Made by a program: the position numbers and the translations under genes
Shown: positions 16,036 to 24,865 of the stretch, one piece after another
Position numbering within the stretch: the stretch's first letter is position 1
Layout: every line of letters begins with the position of its first letter
Notes under the pieces: generated by a model
Seen by the model: only the letters and a program-made list of their open reading frames with translations
The model's database searches: none
Told to the model about the DNA's origin: nothing
Source: JBBPYR01 sp038199755
Lineage (GTDB): Bacteria; Chloroflexota; Ktedonobacteria; Ktedonobacterales; Ktedonobacteraceae
Direction of reading: 5' to 3'
Length of the DNA: 38,625 nucleotides
Assembly (NCBI GenBank): GCA_038199755.1
Contig: JBBPYR010000155.1
Coordinates: 1 to 38,625 of the forward strand

Positions 16036-16968
16036 ATGAGCGAAACTCAAACAGCATCGACGCATAACCGTGTTTCAACTTGGCGTGTATGGCTAAAAAC
16101 CGCACGTCCCTTCACCTTGTCTGCTGCGATCAGCCCTGTACTAGTGGGTACCGCCCTGGCCGCGTATCATGGCACCTTTCATCCCTTCATTTTTGCAGTA
16201 ACGCTCCTCTCCTGCTTGTTTCTGCAAATTGGCACAAACTACTTTAACGAGTACTTTGACTATCGTTATGGCTTAGATCATGCAGGGTCACTAGGCGCAA
16301 GCACAGTGATCTTTCGCAATGAGATGACCGCTGCCCAAGTGTTAGGCGGCGGAATCGCTTGTTTTGTAATCGCGGCCTTGCTAGGTGTGATCCTGATTGT
16401 CCTGGTTGGGCCTGTCATTATCTTATTCGGACTCGCGGCCATGACGATTGCCTACTTTTATAGCGCGAAACCGTTTAAGTTCTCCAGCCGTGGCCTGGGC
16501 GATGTAATGGTTTATATCGCGATGGGCTTCTTGATGACTTGGGGTTCTTACTATGTACAAATACCTCACTGGTCTTGGTCGGCCTTTGCCGCGAGTGTGC
16601 CTGTGGGTTTCATTGTGACGGCCATTCTCAATATGAACAACGTGCGCGACTATCAGGATGACCTTGCCGTTGATAAGAAAACCTTGCCGGTACGCTTTGG
16701 GCAACGCTTTGGACAACGTTTTCATGCTTTCTTACTCTTTGGTAGTTATGTTGCAGTGACACTCTTTGCTCTTGTTGGCCTGCTTCCCTGGTTGAGCCTG
16801 CTGGTCTGGTTGACCTTCCCCTTGGCTTTCACTAATGTGCGTTCGGTGTTGCAGGCAAGTGATCGCAGTGCCTTTATTCTTGGCATCAAGCGAACGGCTG
16901 CATTCCACCTACAATTTGGTATGGTTTTTGCTTTTGCACTCGTGGTCGCAATGGTATTGAAGGTGTAA
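16036..16968 (+). CDS. menA: UbiA family prenyltransferase, MenA-like
   Basis: A 310-residue integral membrane enzyme with about nine helices. The first Asp-rich motif is NYFNEYFDYRYGLD (about 73-86), the second NNVRDYQDDLAVDKKTLPVRFG (about 203-224). The pattern fits 1,4-dihydroxy-2-naphthoate polyprenyltransferase, which attaches the isoprenoid tail in menaquinone synthesis. That suits the nearby quinol oxidase, but other UbiA substrates cannot be ruled out. Ribosome binding site is weak (TTGAAAG). Confidence 0.85.
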   Translation: MSETQTASTHNRVSTWRVWLKTARPFTLSAAISPVLVGTALAAYHGTFHPFIFAVTLLSCLFLQIGTNYFNEYFDYRYGLDHAGSLGASTVIFRNEMTAAQVLGGGIACFVIAALLGVILIVLVGPVIILFGLAAMTIAYFYSAKPFKFSSRGLGDVMVYIAMGFLMTWGSYYVQIPHWSWSAFAASVPVGFIVTAILNMNNVRDYQDDLAVDKKTLPVRFGQRFGQRFHAFLLFGSYVAVTLFALVGLLPWLSLLVWLTFPLAFTNVRSVLQASDRSAFILGIKRTAAFHLQFGMVFAFALVVAMVLKV

Positions 16969-16992
16969 CATACCACGTTCTGCGGCGTGAGG

Positions 16993-17022
16993 TTGACAAA
17001 GCACCTTTCTGGCTTTTACAAT
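16993..17022 (+). promoter_or_regulatory. Sigma-70 type promoter for the SorC-family regulator
   Basis: TTGACA (16993-16998), 18-bp spacer, TACAAT (17017-17022), about 110 bp before the regulator start codon. Confidence 0.65.
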
Positions 17023-17034
17023 ACATCTCAAGGT

Positions 17035-17046
17035 TGCAAATTTGCA
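17035..17046. promoter_or_regulatory. Palindrome TGCAAATTTGCA, likely auto-operator
   Basis: A perfect 12-bp palindrome just downstream of the predicted start of transcription of the SorC-family gene, running into TTTGCACATTTGTG. The TTGCACA string at 17042-17048 recurs in the E1alpha and ispD upstream regions, so this is a candidate binding site of the regulator itself. Confidence 0.45.
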
Positions 17047-17133
17047 CATTTGTGAAGATGGGGAAGTTCAGCAGCATTTTCAATGAAAAGGATTGTGTTG
17101 TTGAACTTATGGAAGAAAAGGATGTACAACGTC

Positions 17134-18150
17134 ATGACGCAAGAAAGCGATGATATTTATCTCCTGACTGAGGTTGCCAGCCTCTATTATGAAGAAAACT
17201 ATACCCAGGAGCAAATTGCGAAGGTCATTGGGGTATCCCGTTCAGGGGTGTCGCGCTTACTGACGCGTTCGCGAGAATTGGGTCTTGTCGATATTCATGT
17301 GCATCATGCATTGCGAGTATCTGCCCCTTTACGCGATGAGCTCATGCAACGCTTTGGTTTACAGGATGCACAAGTGTTGTTGAGCACCTCGACAGATGAC
17401 TCTGTGCTTGGGCTTGTGGGTGCGTTAGCCGCTCGCTATGCAGACCGTCGTATTCAGGAAGGGCAGACTGCCACCAGCGCGAACGGCTTAGGAAAACCAC
17501 TCCGTGTCGTTGGTATCTCTTGGGGCACGTCCATGTTTGAGATGCTCAACGCGCTGCGCCCACGCCGCCGCTTACCGCTGAATGTGGTACAGTTAATGGG
17601 TAGTGTGGACACAACCGCTACGCCCGACATTGATGGCCCAGAGATTGCGCGTCGTTTTGCTGATGCTTATGGGGCGCGCTGTTATTATCTGCATGCTCCA
17701 CTGCTGGTGGGTGATCCCATGGTGTGCAGTGGCTTACTTAAAGAGCGTAGTCTGCGCCGTTCCTTCCAGATGATGGACCAAATGGATATGGCCCTCGTCG
17801 GCATTGGTGGGGCCCGCCCTGAGGCTTCTGGCCTGTTTCGTGCGGGCTATCTTGGAGAGAACGAGTTAGAGGTAATCCGTAATCAGGGGGCGGTGGGTGA
17901 TATGTGTGGCTGCTATTTCGATATCAATGGCAACCTTTGTGCCACCGAGATGTTGAGTCGTACCATCACCGTTCCCTTCGCAACATTCCGTAACGTTCCT
18001 CTGGTCATCGCGGTTGCGGCTGGTGTTGCTAAAACAGACGCTATTCTGGGGGCATTGCGAACAAAGGTCGTGAAAGTGCTGATTACGGACGAGCCATGTG
18101 CCCGTGCCATCCTGCAAGAAGCGGCACGGCGCGAATTTGTGGAATTGTAA
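17134..18150 (+). CDS. SorC-family sugar-binding transcriptional regulator
   Basis: A 338-residue regulator. The helix-turn-helix is near residues 22-45 (YTQEQIAKVIGVSRSGVSRLL), followed by a NagB-like sugar-phosphate-binding domain with VVGISWGTSMFEML, VVQLMGSVD, a long ISWG-type phosphate loop and VGIGGARPE, then VIAVAAGVAKTDAILGAL near the end. SorC-family proteins usually bind phosphorylated sugars and control nearby catabolic genes. The start at 17134 has AAGGA ten bases upstream; ATGs earlier in the frame lack this. It is followed by ptsI 90 bp later and heads the polyol PTS block. Confidence 0.88.
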   Translation: MTQESDDIYLLTEVASLYYEENYTQEQIAKVIGVSRSGVSRLLTRSRELGLVDIHVHHALRVSAPLRDELMQRFGLQDAQVLLSTSTDDSVLGLVGALAARYADRRIQEGQTATSANGLGKPLRVVGISWGTSMFEMLNALRPRRRLPLNVVQLMGSVDTTATPDIDGPEIARRFADAYGARCYYLHAPLLVGDPMVCSGLLKERSLRRSFQMMDQMDMALVGIGGARPEASGLFRAGYLGENELEVIRNQGAVGDMCGCYFDINGNLCATEMLSRTITVPFATFRNVPLVIAVAAGVAKTDAILGALRTKVVKVLITDEPCARAILQEAARREFVEL

Positions 18151-18240
18151 TATTTGATGCGGTCAGTGACAGAGCTGTTATTGTGTACTGTTTCTGGTGC
18201 TTCCTTACAGTTGTCATGTCTCAAAAAGCGAGGTATATCT

Positions 18241-19983
18241 ATGGCATCTACCTTACATGGTGTCCCTGCTGCTAGTGGTATCGCAATCGGGACATGTTTG
18301 CTTTATGATCCCGTGCCACCTGAAGTGCCACACTATTCCATTGACGCGAATGGCGTCGGCGCAGAACGAGCACGTCTAGAGCGTGCTGTGAAGATATCCG
18401 CACAAGAGTTGGGGCAATTGAGAGATCATGTGCATGTGCATGTTGGCAAGCAAGAGGCAGACATCTTTGATGCGCACCTGCTCATACTAGAAGATGATGC
18501 ACTGCTCGACGGGGCACACGCACGCATCAGCGATGAATTGGTCAATGCCGAATGGGCCTTGTGGCAGGCTGCCGAAGAGTTTTCACAGATGTTGCTGGAA
18601 CTCGATAGTTATTTTCAGGCTCGCGCTAACGATATTCATGATATTCGCATGCGTGTTATCGCGCATTTGCAGGGGCGCAGCACGACCCAGTTGCAAAACT
18701 TGTCTGAGCCAGTCATTATTGTCGCACACGATTTGTTGCCATCAGATACTGCTGGTCTGAATCCAGCCTATGTGCTTGGGCTGGTGACTGAACAAGGTGG
18801 ACCAACTTCGCATACCGCGATTCTGGCGCGACAGATGGGCATACCTGCTGTTGTAGGGGCAAAAGATATCCTGACCACGCTCCAGCATGCGCACACACGC
18901 GAGATTCGTGTGGCTCTTGATGGTAGCACTGGCGTGGTTGAGATCGATCCCGATGAGCAGATACTTGCCGCGTATCAGCGTGCCGCACAAGAGTATCATC
19001 AGCTCAAGGAGCAATTGCAAACACTACGCACCCTCTCGGCGACAACACGAGATGGCGTGCATGTGGAGGTTGCGGCGAATATTGGTCGCCCACAGGATGC
19101 AAAGGTGGCGGTCGAGGCGGGCGCGAACGGTGTCGGGTTATTTCGTACAGAGTTTCTCTTCCTGGATCGCACCACGCCACCGAGTGAAGAGGAGCAGTTG
19201 AGTGCGTATAGCACGGTGCTCGCAGCCTTCGCGGGCAAAACGGTGATTGTACGCACACTAGATATTGGTGGCGATAAAAGCATTCCCTATCTGAAACTGC
19301 AAGCCGAAAGTAACCCGTTTCTGGGGTTGCGTGGTATTCGTCTCTGTCTCGCCGAAGCTCACCAGCATCTGTTCCGCACCCAATTGCGGGCCTTATTGCG
19401 CGCCGCCGAAAAAAGCCAGGCCGCTCTATGGATTATGTTTCCCATGATTGACGACCTGCGCGAGTTGCGGCAGGCGAAAGCATTCCTCGCGGAAACAGAA
19501 AAGATACTCCTGAGCGAAGGAATGCTGCAAACTGCTGTACAAGATCGCTTACGTGTGGGCATCATGGTCGAGACACCCGCGGCGGCTTTATTGATGGACG
19601 TGCTGGCGAAAGAGGCTGACTTCTTTAGCATTGGCACTAATGACTTGGCACAATATACCCTTGCCAGTGACCGCATGAATGCCAGCCTTGCTGAATTGCA
19701 CCGCCCATTCCATCCTGCCGTGATGCGCTCAATCGCGCAGATCGTAACCACCGCTCGAAAGCACAATCGTTGGGTGGGCATGTGTGGCGAATTGGCAGGT
19801 GACGCTCGGGCCAGTTTGTTCCTGCTTGGCCTGGGCATCAACGAGCTAAGCATGGAACCAAACTCGCTCAACATGGTGAAGCAGAAGATTCGTTCTGCAA
19901 CCCTCAGCGAGGCACAGGCTCTCGTACAACATGTTCTAGCCGCTGAAACCGCCGAAGACCTCGACGCCTTGTTCCAGGCATAA
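18241..19983 (+). CDS. ptsI: PTS enzyme I (phosphoenolpyruvate-protein phosphotransferase)
   Basis: A 580-residue full-length EI that takes phosphate from PEP and passes it to HPr. The phospho-histidine is H191 in GGPTSHTAILARQMGIPAVVG. The PEP-binding TIM barrel shows GVGLFRTEFLFL, RTLDIGGDKSIPYL, GIMVETPAAALL, FFSIGTNDLAQYTLASDR and the catalytic Cys (about 515) in MCGELAGD. GCGAGGT precedes the ATG at 18241. It is co-directional with the SorC-family gene and closed by a strong terminator. Confidence 0.95.
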   Translation: MASTLHGVPAASGIAIGTCLLYDPVPPEVPHYSIDANGVGAERARLERAVKISAQELGQLRDHVHVHVGKQEADIFDAHLLILEDDALLDGAHARISDELVNAEWALWQAAEEFSQMLLELDSYFQARANDIHDIRMRVIAHLQGRSTTQLQNLSEPVIIVAHDLLPSDTAGLNPAYVLGLVTEQGGPTSHTAILARQMGIPAVVGAKDILTTLQHAHTREIRVALDGSTGVVEIDPDEQILAAYQRAAQEYHQLKEQLQTLRTLSATTRDGVHVEVAANIGRPQDAKVAVEAGANGVGLFRTEFLFLDRTTPPSEEEQLSAYSTVLAAFAGKTVIVRTLDIGGDKSIPYLKLQAESNPFLGLRGIRLCLAEAHQHLFRTQLRALLRAAEKSQAALWIMFPMIDDLRELRQAKAFLAETEKILLSEGMLQTAVQDRLRVGIMVETPAAALLMDVLAKEADFFSIGTNDLAQYTLASDRMNASLAELHRPFHPAVMRSIAQIVTTARKHNRWVGMCGELAGDARASLFLLGLGINELSMEPNSLNMVKQKIRSATLSEAQALVQHVLAAETAEDLDALFQA

Positions 19984-19992
19984 AGAACAAAA

Positions 19993-20044
19993 GAAAGAGG
20001 TAGCCAGAGTATTGCACGAACGCAATACTCTGGCTACCTCTTTC
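19993..20044. terminator. Bidirectional terminator between ptsI and ptsH
   Basis: Perfect 23-bp arms 19993-20015 and 20022-20044 (GAAAGAGGTAGCCAGAG and complement) around a 6-nt loop. The outer ends are A-rich and T-rich, so it works for both converging operons. Confidence 0.9.
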
Positions 20045-20073
20045 CTATGACTGAGTGAGGAAACTCTCAGCGT

Positions 20074-20337
20074 TTAATCAGGGAAGTTGTTCTCGATCAG
20101 GCTTACCAGCGAGGAGACCGCTTGTTTCTCATCCTCGCCATTGGCCACAATCTCTATTTCAGCGTCTTTATTGACGCCAAGCGTGAGCAGCAGGACCATA
20201 CTTTTCGCGCTGACGGTCTTCCCCTTACTACTAATCGTGATGGTACTGCTAAACTGCTTCGCAATCTTGACAAATTGGGCCGCTGGACGTGCATGTAGAC
20301 CAGCTTCATGCCGGATAAGCACCTTTGCTTGTTCCAT
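20074..20337 (-). CDS. ptsH: PTS phosphocarrier HPr
   Basis: An 87-residue HPr. Active-site H15 is in GLHARPAA and the regulatory S46 is in SAKSMVLLLTLGV. The protein receives phosphate from EI and gives it to EIIA. S46 is the site used by HPr kinase in Gram-positive regulation, but no kinase gene is visible here. AGGAG lies eight bases upstream. It lies 99 bp downstream of the E2 gene on the same strand and may be read from both its own promoter and the dehydrogenase operon. Confidence 0.95.
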   Translation of the reverse strand: MEQAKVLIRHEAGLHARPAAQFVKIAKQFSSTITISSKGKTVSAKSMVLLLTLGVNKDAEIEIVANGEDEKQAVSSLVSLIENNFPD

Positions 20338-20351
20338 ATTAAAGCTCCTCT

Positions 20352-20380
20352 CAAGTGAATTTCAATTACTCTTTCACTTG
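20352..20380. promoter_or_regulatory. Inverted repeat CAAGTGAA-N13-TTCACTTG upstream of ptsH
   Basis: Perfect 8-bp arms with a 13-bp centre lie between a possible -10 (minus-strand TATAAA, 20384-20389) and the ptsH ribosome binding site. The TTCACT half resembles the arm of the inverted repeat upstream of the EIIC gene at 26887-26907. Operator role is inferred. Confidence 0.45.
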
Positions 20381-20436
20381 CATTTTATAGGATACCAATA
20401 AAGAAGAGATAGCGAGAATGACCACAAGGGACATCC

Positions 20437-21861
20437 TTACAATAACAGGTAGGGGTCTTCCAGCAAGGTTTTGAAGCGATGGAGGAAACGGCTCCCGCTG
20501 GCTCCGTCAAGCACACGATGGTCCGCGGAAAGTGAGACCTTCATAATGGGACGAATCTCTAAGCGTTCCCCCTGTTCGTCTTCAACCACTATGCCTCGCT
20601 TGGTCACTTTGCCGACGGCCAAAATCGCGCTTTGGCCGGGGGCGATAATGGCATGAAAGGTGTCAATACCATACATCCCCAGATTCGAGATAGTGAAGGT
20701 CGCGTTTGCCATCTCCTCTGGTTTCAGCTTGTTTTCGCGTGCCGCTTGTGTCAAGCGGCGTAGCTCACGAGCCAGCATGGGAATGGTTTGTTGCTGCACA
20801 TTGCGAATAACGGGGGTCAGCAATGCCCGCTCAGTATCCACGGCGATGCCAATATGGACGTTACGCCAGCGACGAATGCGCTCTTTGCCAAACTCTTCCT
20901 TTCCAGGGTCCCAGGGATCGAGCGTCGCGTTTACCTCGGGATGTTTCATGAGGGCTGTTGTCACCGCTCGTACGATAATGGCGGTGAGCGATGGTGCGGG
21001 CTCTTGCTGGGCCTGCAAGCTACGCCCGATGCGTTGGCGGCAGCGTTCAGCCTCGGTCATATCTATTTCCATGTCAAGGTAAATATGGGGCGCGGCGGCA
21101 ACACTGCGCTGCATCCGTTGCCCAATGATCCGACGAATGGGGGAAAGTGCGATCCATTCGCTCTCTTCATCTTGGGTGGCTACAACAGTCGCAGGTGTGG
21201 GCGGCGTTGGTTGTGCTGGCTGTGCCGCTTGTGCGGTTGTCGTGGCAAGGTGAGCCTCAATATCGGCACGCGTAATTTTTTCTCCGGCTTTCCGCTCTGA
21301 GAGCGAGGCCAAGTCTAATTGGTGCTCTTGGGCCATTTTTTGCGCAACAGGAGTTGCACGTACCACTTTTTGAGCAGTACCGGACTGCGTCTGCGCGGTT
21401 TGGCTTTGTCCATTCTTGCGTGACTGCTGCACAAAGTCAAGCACGTCTTGGCTATCAAGCGGGGATATTGCACCCGCTTGCAACACACTGAGCAGGCTAA
21501 TTCCCTGACGTGCTGCCTCGCGTTTAGCAGCTGGCGTGCTTGGAATGGCTTGGCCTGCTGTATAGGATGCCGCTAGTGGCAAGGTTGCCGCCACCGGGAC
21601 GACTATTGCTGGGCTGCTCTCCTCTTCATCGACGAGTGTTGCCAGAGGAGCACCAATGGGCAACACGGCACCGTCGCTGGCAAGAATGCTTTTGAGTATG
21701 CCACCGAATGGTGCCTCAACCTCCATATTCACCTTATCGGTCATGACTTCGACTAATGGCTCTCCCTTCTCCACCCGCTCTCCTTCTTTATAGAGCCACT
21801 GGAGTACCGTACCCTCGGTCATGGTCATACCCAGCTTGGGCATGGTTAATGCTCGTTCCAT
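20437..21861 (-). CDS. Dihydrolipoamide acyltransferase (E2) of a 2-oxoacid/acetoin dehydrogenase complex
   Basis: A 474-residue E2. Lipoyl domain residues 4-77 with lipoyl-lysine K43 in MTDKVNMEV; two peripheral-subunit-binding-like segments at about 106-143 (STPAAKREAARQGI) and 167-205 (RATPVAQKMAQEHQLDL); then the catalytic trimer-forming domain with ISNLGMYGIDTFHAIIAPGQ and the active-site SADHRVLDGA near the end. It transfers the acyl group from lipoamide to CoA. Two binding domains in one E2 is unusual. Only 21 bp separate it from the E1beta gene. E3 is not encoded here. Confidence 0.9.
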   Translation of the reverse strand: MERALTMPKLGMTMTEGTVLQWLYKEGERVEKGEPLVEVMTDKVNMEVEAPFGGILKSILASDGAVLPIGAPLATLVDEEESSPAIVVPVAATLPLAASYTAGQAIPSTPAAKREAARQGISLLSVLQAGAISPLDSQDVLDFVQQSRKNGQSQTAQTQSGTAQKVVRATPVAQKMAQEHQLDLASLSERKAGEKITRADIEAHLATTTAQAAQPAQPTPPTPATVVATQDEESEWIALSPIRRIIGQRMQRSVAAAPHIYLDMEIDMTEAERCRQRIGRSLQAQQEPAPSLTAIIVRAVTTALMKHPEVNATLDPWDPGKEEFGKERIRRWRNVHIGIAVDTERALLTPVIRNVQQQTIPMLARELRRLTQAARENKLKPEEMANATFTISNLGMYGIDTFHAIIAPGQSAILAVGKVTKRGIVVEDEQGERLEIRPIMKVSLSADHRVLDGASGSRFLHRFKTLLEDPYLLL

Positions 21862-21882
21862 TATTTTTACTTCCTACCAAAC

Positions 21883-22944
21883 CTAGTGCGGCTTTCGTTG
21901 TACCAGCTTATGTGCGGCGGCGTAGATGTCATCTTCCTGTGGCGTGGCGCGCTTTTCGAGCACAGGGTTGTAGGGTATCGGAACCTCTGCCCCACCCAGA
22001 CGCATAATAGGAGCATCCAGATAATAAAATGCCTCACTCTCAGCTAGGCGAGCTGCTATCTCTCCGCCAAAGCCACCGCTCAGAACCGCCTCATGCACGA
22101 TTAATACTCGTCCCGTTTTGCGGGCAGAGGCGACCAGCGTCTCCTCGTCCAATGGGCGTATGGTACGCGGATCAATAACTTCCGCTTCTATGCCTTCTTG
22201 CGCTAAGTGATCGGCGACGGCGAGGGCGCGCGGCACCATGATAGAGAGAGCGATAATGGTCAGGTCTTTGCCCGTGCGTTTGATATCTGCTTTGCTGAGT
22301 GGAACTTGCCAGTTTCCTGTAGGCACCATTCCCTTTTGCTTATACAGCACCTTGTGTTCCAGGAAGATGACCGGATTAGGATCATTGATGGACGCGATGA
22401 GTAGTCCTTTGGCGTCAGCAGGGGTCGAGGGCAACACAACTTTTAGGCCGGGGACATGTGCGAACCATGCTTCCAGGCTTTGTGAATGTTGGGCGGCAGC
22501 ACCTGTGCCTGAGCCGAGAGGAGCGCGAAAGACAACAGGAACTTCTGCCTTGCCGCCGAACATAAAGCGTAGCTTCGCCCCCTGATTCACAATCTGGTCC
22601 ATCGCGATGGCCATGAAGTCACTGAACTGAAACTCGGCCACGGGGCGCGTGCCGATGAGCGCGGCACCAATGGCACAACCTGCGATGGCTGCTTCAGAGA
22701 TCGGTGTGTCGCGTACACGCTCCTCACCAAATTCCTCGAACAAGCCACGGGTCACGCCGAAGGCACCTCCATAGATGCCGATGTCTTCGCCCATCAGGAA
22801 GACGCGTTCGTCACGTATCATTGCCTCGCGTAGCGCATCACGGATTGCCTCGGCATACGTCATCTCCCGCAATTGAGGCGTCGCTGTATCGGAAACTGCT
22901 GGGACCTGTGGCTCAAGATGGGACGTGGGCGATGTGGTGGTCAT
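21883..22944 (-). CDS. Dehydrogenase complex E1 subunit beta (acetoin/pyruvate type)
   Basis: A 353-residue transketolase-like beta subunit. Typical blocks are MTYAEAIRDALREAMIRDERVFLMGEDIG, GSGTGAAAQHSQSLEAWFAHVPGLKVV, PSTPADAKGLL, NPVIFLEHKVLY and a C-terminal GGFGGEIAARLAE. The AQHSQSLEAWF block with GLKVVLPSTP is shared by pyruvate and acetoin enzymes, so the substrate is open. The start overlaps the E1alpha stop by four bases (ATGA) and has AAGGAG eight bases upstream, giving an extra N-terminal 27 residues of low complexity before the usual start. Confidence 0.9.
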   Translation of the reverse strand: MTTTSPTSHLEPQVPAVSDTATPQLREMTYAEAIRDALREAMIRDERVFLMGEDIGIYGGAFGVTRGLFEEFGEERVRDTPISEAAIAGCAIGAALIGTRPVAEFQFSDFMAIAMDQIVNQGAKLRFMFGGKAEVPVVFRAPLGSGTGAAAQHSQSLEAWFAHVPGLKVVLPSTPADAKGLLIASINDPNPVIFLEHKVLYKQKGMVPTGNWQVPLSKADIKRTGKDLTIIALSIMVPRALAVADHLAQEGIEAEVIDPRTIRPLDEETLVASARKTGRVLIVHEAVLSGGFGGEIAARLAESEAFYYLDAPIMRLGGAEVPIPYNPVLEKRATPQEDDIYAAAHKLVQRKPH

Positions 22945-23915
22945 GCGTAAACTCCTTCCAGAAGAGCTTCAGGATCGGGTGCTGGACTACTTAAGGCAAA
23001 TTGATAGGCATCTTCAATAGCCTGATATGCTTCCTTTTCGATCTGCTTGGCCTCTTGCTGATCGAGGACACCTTGTGCCGTCAGTACTGCGATGAAACGC
23101 TGAATTGGGTCACGTTGCTGCCATTCGCGAATTTCGTCGCGTGTGCGGTAGCGATTCTGATCGCTTTTGGAGTGTCCCTTATAGCGGTAGGTGTAGGCTT
23201 CGATAAGCACCGGGCCTTGTCCACTGCGTGCATGCTGCACGCCCTGCGCGACGACTTGGCGTACGGCCAGGATGTCATTGCCATCAACGCGCTCACCGGG
23301 GATGCCGAAGGCTTGTGCGCGTTGCGCGATGGTCTCATTCTTCATGGAGCGTTTCGTGGACATCGACATCCCATACTGGTTGTTCTCGCATAGGAAGATC
23401 ACCGGGAGATCCCAGATGGCGGCCATGTTGATAGCTTCGTGGAATGTTCCCTCGTTCGATGCACCATCACCAAAGAAACAGAGGCAAACACGGTCGCTCT
23501 TCTGCAACCTGATGCTCAATCCTACGCCAGTGGCGATGGGGATGCCACCACCGACAACACCGTTTGCACCCAAATTGCCAGTTTTTACATCGGCAATATG
23601 CATGGAGCCGCCGCGTCCACGACAATAACCAGTCTCTTTTCCCAGCAGTTCGGCCATCATGAGGTTCAGATCTGCGCCTTTGGCGATGCAATGTCCGTGC
23701 CCGCGATGCGTACTAGAGATGTAGTCATCACTGCGTAAAGCGGCTAGCGCACCCGTTGCGGTCGCCTCTTCACCAATCGAAAGGTGTGTTGTACCATGTA
23801 CCTCACCGCGCATAAACAGCTCATCAACCTTTTCTTCAAAGGCTCGGATACGGTACATGGTGCTTAAATACGTACGAAGTTGTTGCGAAGATATTTCTGA
23901 AGAGAGTTCAGTCAT
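22941..23915 (-). CDS. Dehydrogenase complex E1 subunit alpha (acetoin/pyruvate type)
   Basis: A 324-residue ThDP-binding subunit. Seen are HGTTHLSIGEEATATGA, STHRGHGHCIAKGAD, GKETGYCRGRGGSMHI, the ThDP/Mg motif GDGASNEGTFHEAINMAA plus LCENNQYGMS, and the regulatory-loop area YRYKGHSKSDQNRYRT. Length and the GRGGSMHI block fit AcoA/PdhA of the heterotetrameric type. AGGAGC lies about nine bases upstream. It heads the E1alpha-E1beta-E2-(HPr) run downstream of the aldolase gene. I cannot fix the substrate from sequence. Confidence 0.9.
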   Translation of the reverse strand: MTELSSEISSQQLRTYLSTMYRIRAFEEKVDELFMRGEVHGTTHLSIGEEATATGALAALRSDDYISSTHRGHGHCIAKGADLNLMMAELLGKETGYCRGRGGSMHIADVKTGNLGANGVVGGGIPIATGVGLSIRLQKSDRVCLCFFGDGASNEGTFHEAINMAAIWDLPVIFLCENNQYGMSMSTKRSMKNETIAQRAQAFGIPGERVDGNDILAVRQVVAQGVQHARSGQGPVLIEAYTYRYKGHSKSDQNRYRTRDEIREWQQRDPIQRFIAVLTAQGVLDQQEAKQIEKEAYQAIEDAYQFALSSPAPDPEALLEGVYA

Positions 23916-23944
23916 AGATTCTGCTCCTACTGCTGCGTGTGAGC

Positions 23945-23958
23945 ATAGAACGTTCTAT
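23945..23958. promoter_or_regulatory. 14-bp perfect palindrome ATAGAACGTTCTAT
   Basis: It lies 30 bp before the E1alpha ATG and overlaps a possible minus-strand -10 (TATAGA). The symmetry suggests an operator. The regulator is unknown. Confidence 0.4.
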
Positions 23959-23961
23959 ACC

Positions 23962-23985
23962 TGCACAAAAATTCAATGTTGCACA
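23962..23985 (+). promoter_or_regulatory. Direct repeat TGCACA / GCACA, 18-bp period (E1alpha upstream)
   Basis: TGCACAAAA starts at 23962 and TTGCACA at 23979, with the GCACA cores 18 bp apart. The same arrangement occurs at 24896-24919 in front of ispD, and TTGCACA also occurs at 17042 in the regulator's own leader. Direct-repeat operators are known in the SorC/CggR family, so this is a candidate shared site. Confidence 0.45.
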
Positions 23986-24053
23986 TATATCCAACTATAC
24001 CATGCGATATGGATAAATGTCAACCGTTTCCGTGCCGATAACAGATTCTAGGC

Positions 24054-24716
24054 TCACTTGGCTTGCAGGGCTTTTTGTCCATATTCGTGCAACCAGAATT
24101 GATGCAGCTTTTCGACCTCTTCAGGAGGCAGTATGACCGGGTTGCCCAATTGTTTGGCTATGGTATATACCTTTGCGCTATCTTCCAGGGCATGCGCGAT
24201 AGAGAAGGTTTGGGAGAGGCTGGCCCCGACGACCATTGTGCCATGATTGCCCCAGATGACTGCGGGACGATCACCAAGCGTATCTGCTACCAGTTCAGCA
24301 AATTCTGGCGTACCCGACATGCGGTACGGCGCGATAGGCACCTCGCCGCCCAGTGCCAGAGCGGACTCCGCCAAAATCATCGGCAGCGATTGATAGACGA
24401 CGCCAAAGGCTGTGGCATACGGCGAATGATTGTGCATCACGCACTGCACATCTTTGCGGCGGCGCATGATAAGCGTGTGCAGTGGCGTCTCCAGCGAGGG
24501 TTTCCATTTGCCCTCAACCACCGTGCCATGCTCATCCACTACCACGATATCCTCTGCCGTCATGGTTTGATAGTCGGCACCACTGGGTGTGATACAAATA
24601 AGCCCTGTGGCGATATCGCGTGCGCTCAGGTTGCCCTGAGTGGCGCGAACAAGCTGGCTGTCATACATCTTTTTGGCATAGCACACAACTTCTGCACGTA
24701 GTTCTGCTAAACGCAT
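24054..24716 (-). CDS. Class II aldolase / adducin family protein
   Basis: A 220-residue zinc aldolase-like enzyme of the AraD/FucA fold. Visible are QGNLSARD and ITPSGADYQTM (phosphate/substrate loops), the acidic residue in LETPLHTLIMRRR, the zinc ligands in CVMHNHSPYATAFG (HxH, about residues 94 and 96) and the third His in GNHGTMVVG. AAGGAG then seven bases to the ATG at 24716 decide the start. It would split (or epimerise) a phosphorylated keto or sugar intermediate. It is divergent from ispD, and the E1/E2 genes follow 138 bp later. Confidence 0.88.
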   Translation of the reverse strand: MRLAELRAEVVCYAKKMYDSQLVRATQGNLSARDIATGLICITPSGADYQTMTAEDIVVVDEHGTVVEGKWKPSLETPLHTLIMRRRKDVQCVMHNHSPYATAFGVVYQSLPMILAESALALGGEVPIAPYRMSGTPEFAELVADTLGDRPAVIWGNHGTMVVGASLSQTFSIAHALEDSAKVYTIAKQLGNPVILPPEEVEKLHQFWLHEYGQKALQAK

Positions 24717-24865
24717 CTTTTTTCTCCTTACACGACAGGGGAACTCGATTGGCATCTTTCTCTATTGTCTTTACTATAGCATACGCTATCGCTTCCATCT
24801 GATCGCTAGCAAAAGGCGTGTGGACAGCGTCAAAATAGCGAAATTTTTTATCTCTTCTTTTACCC

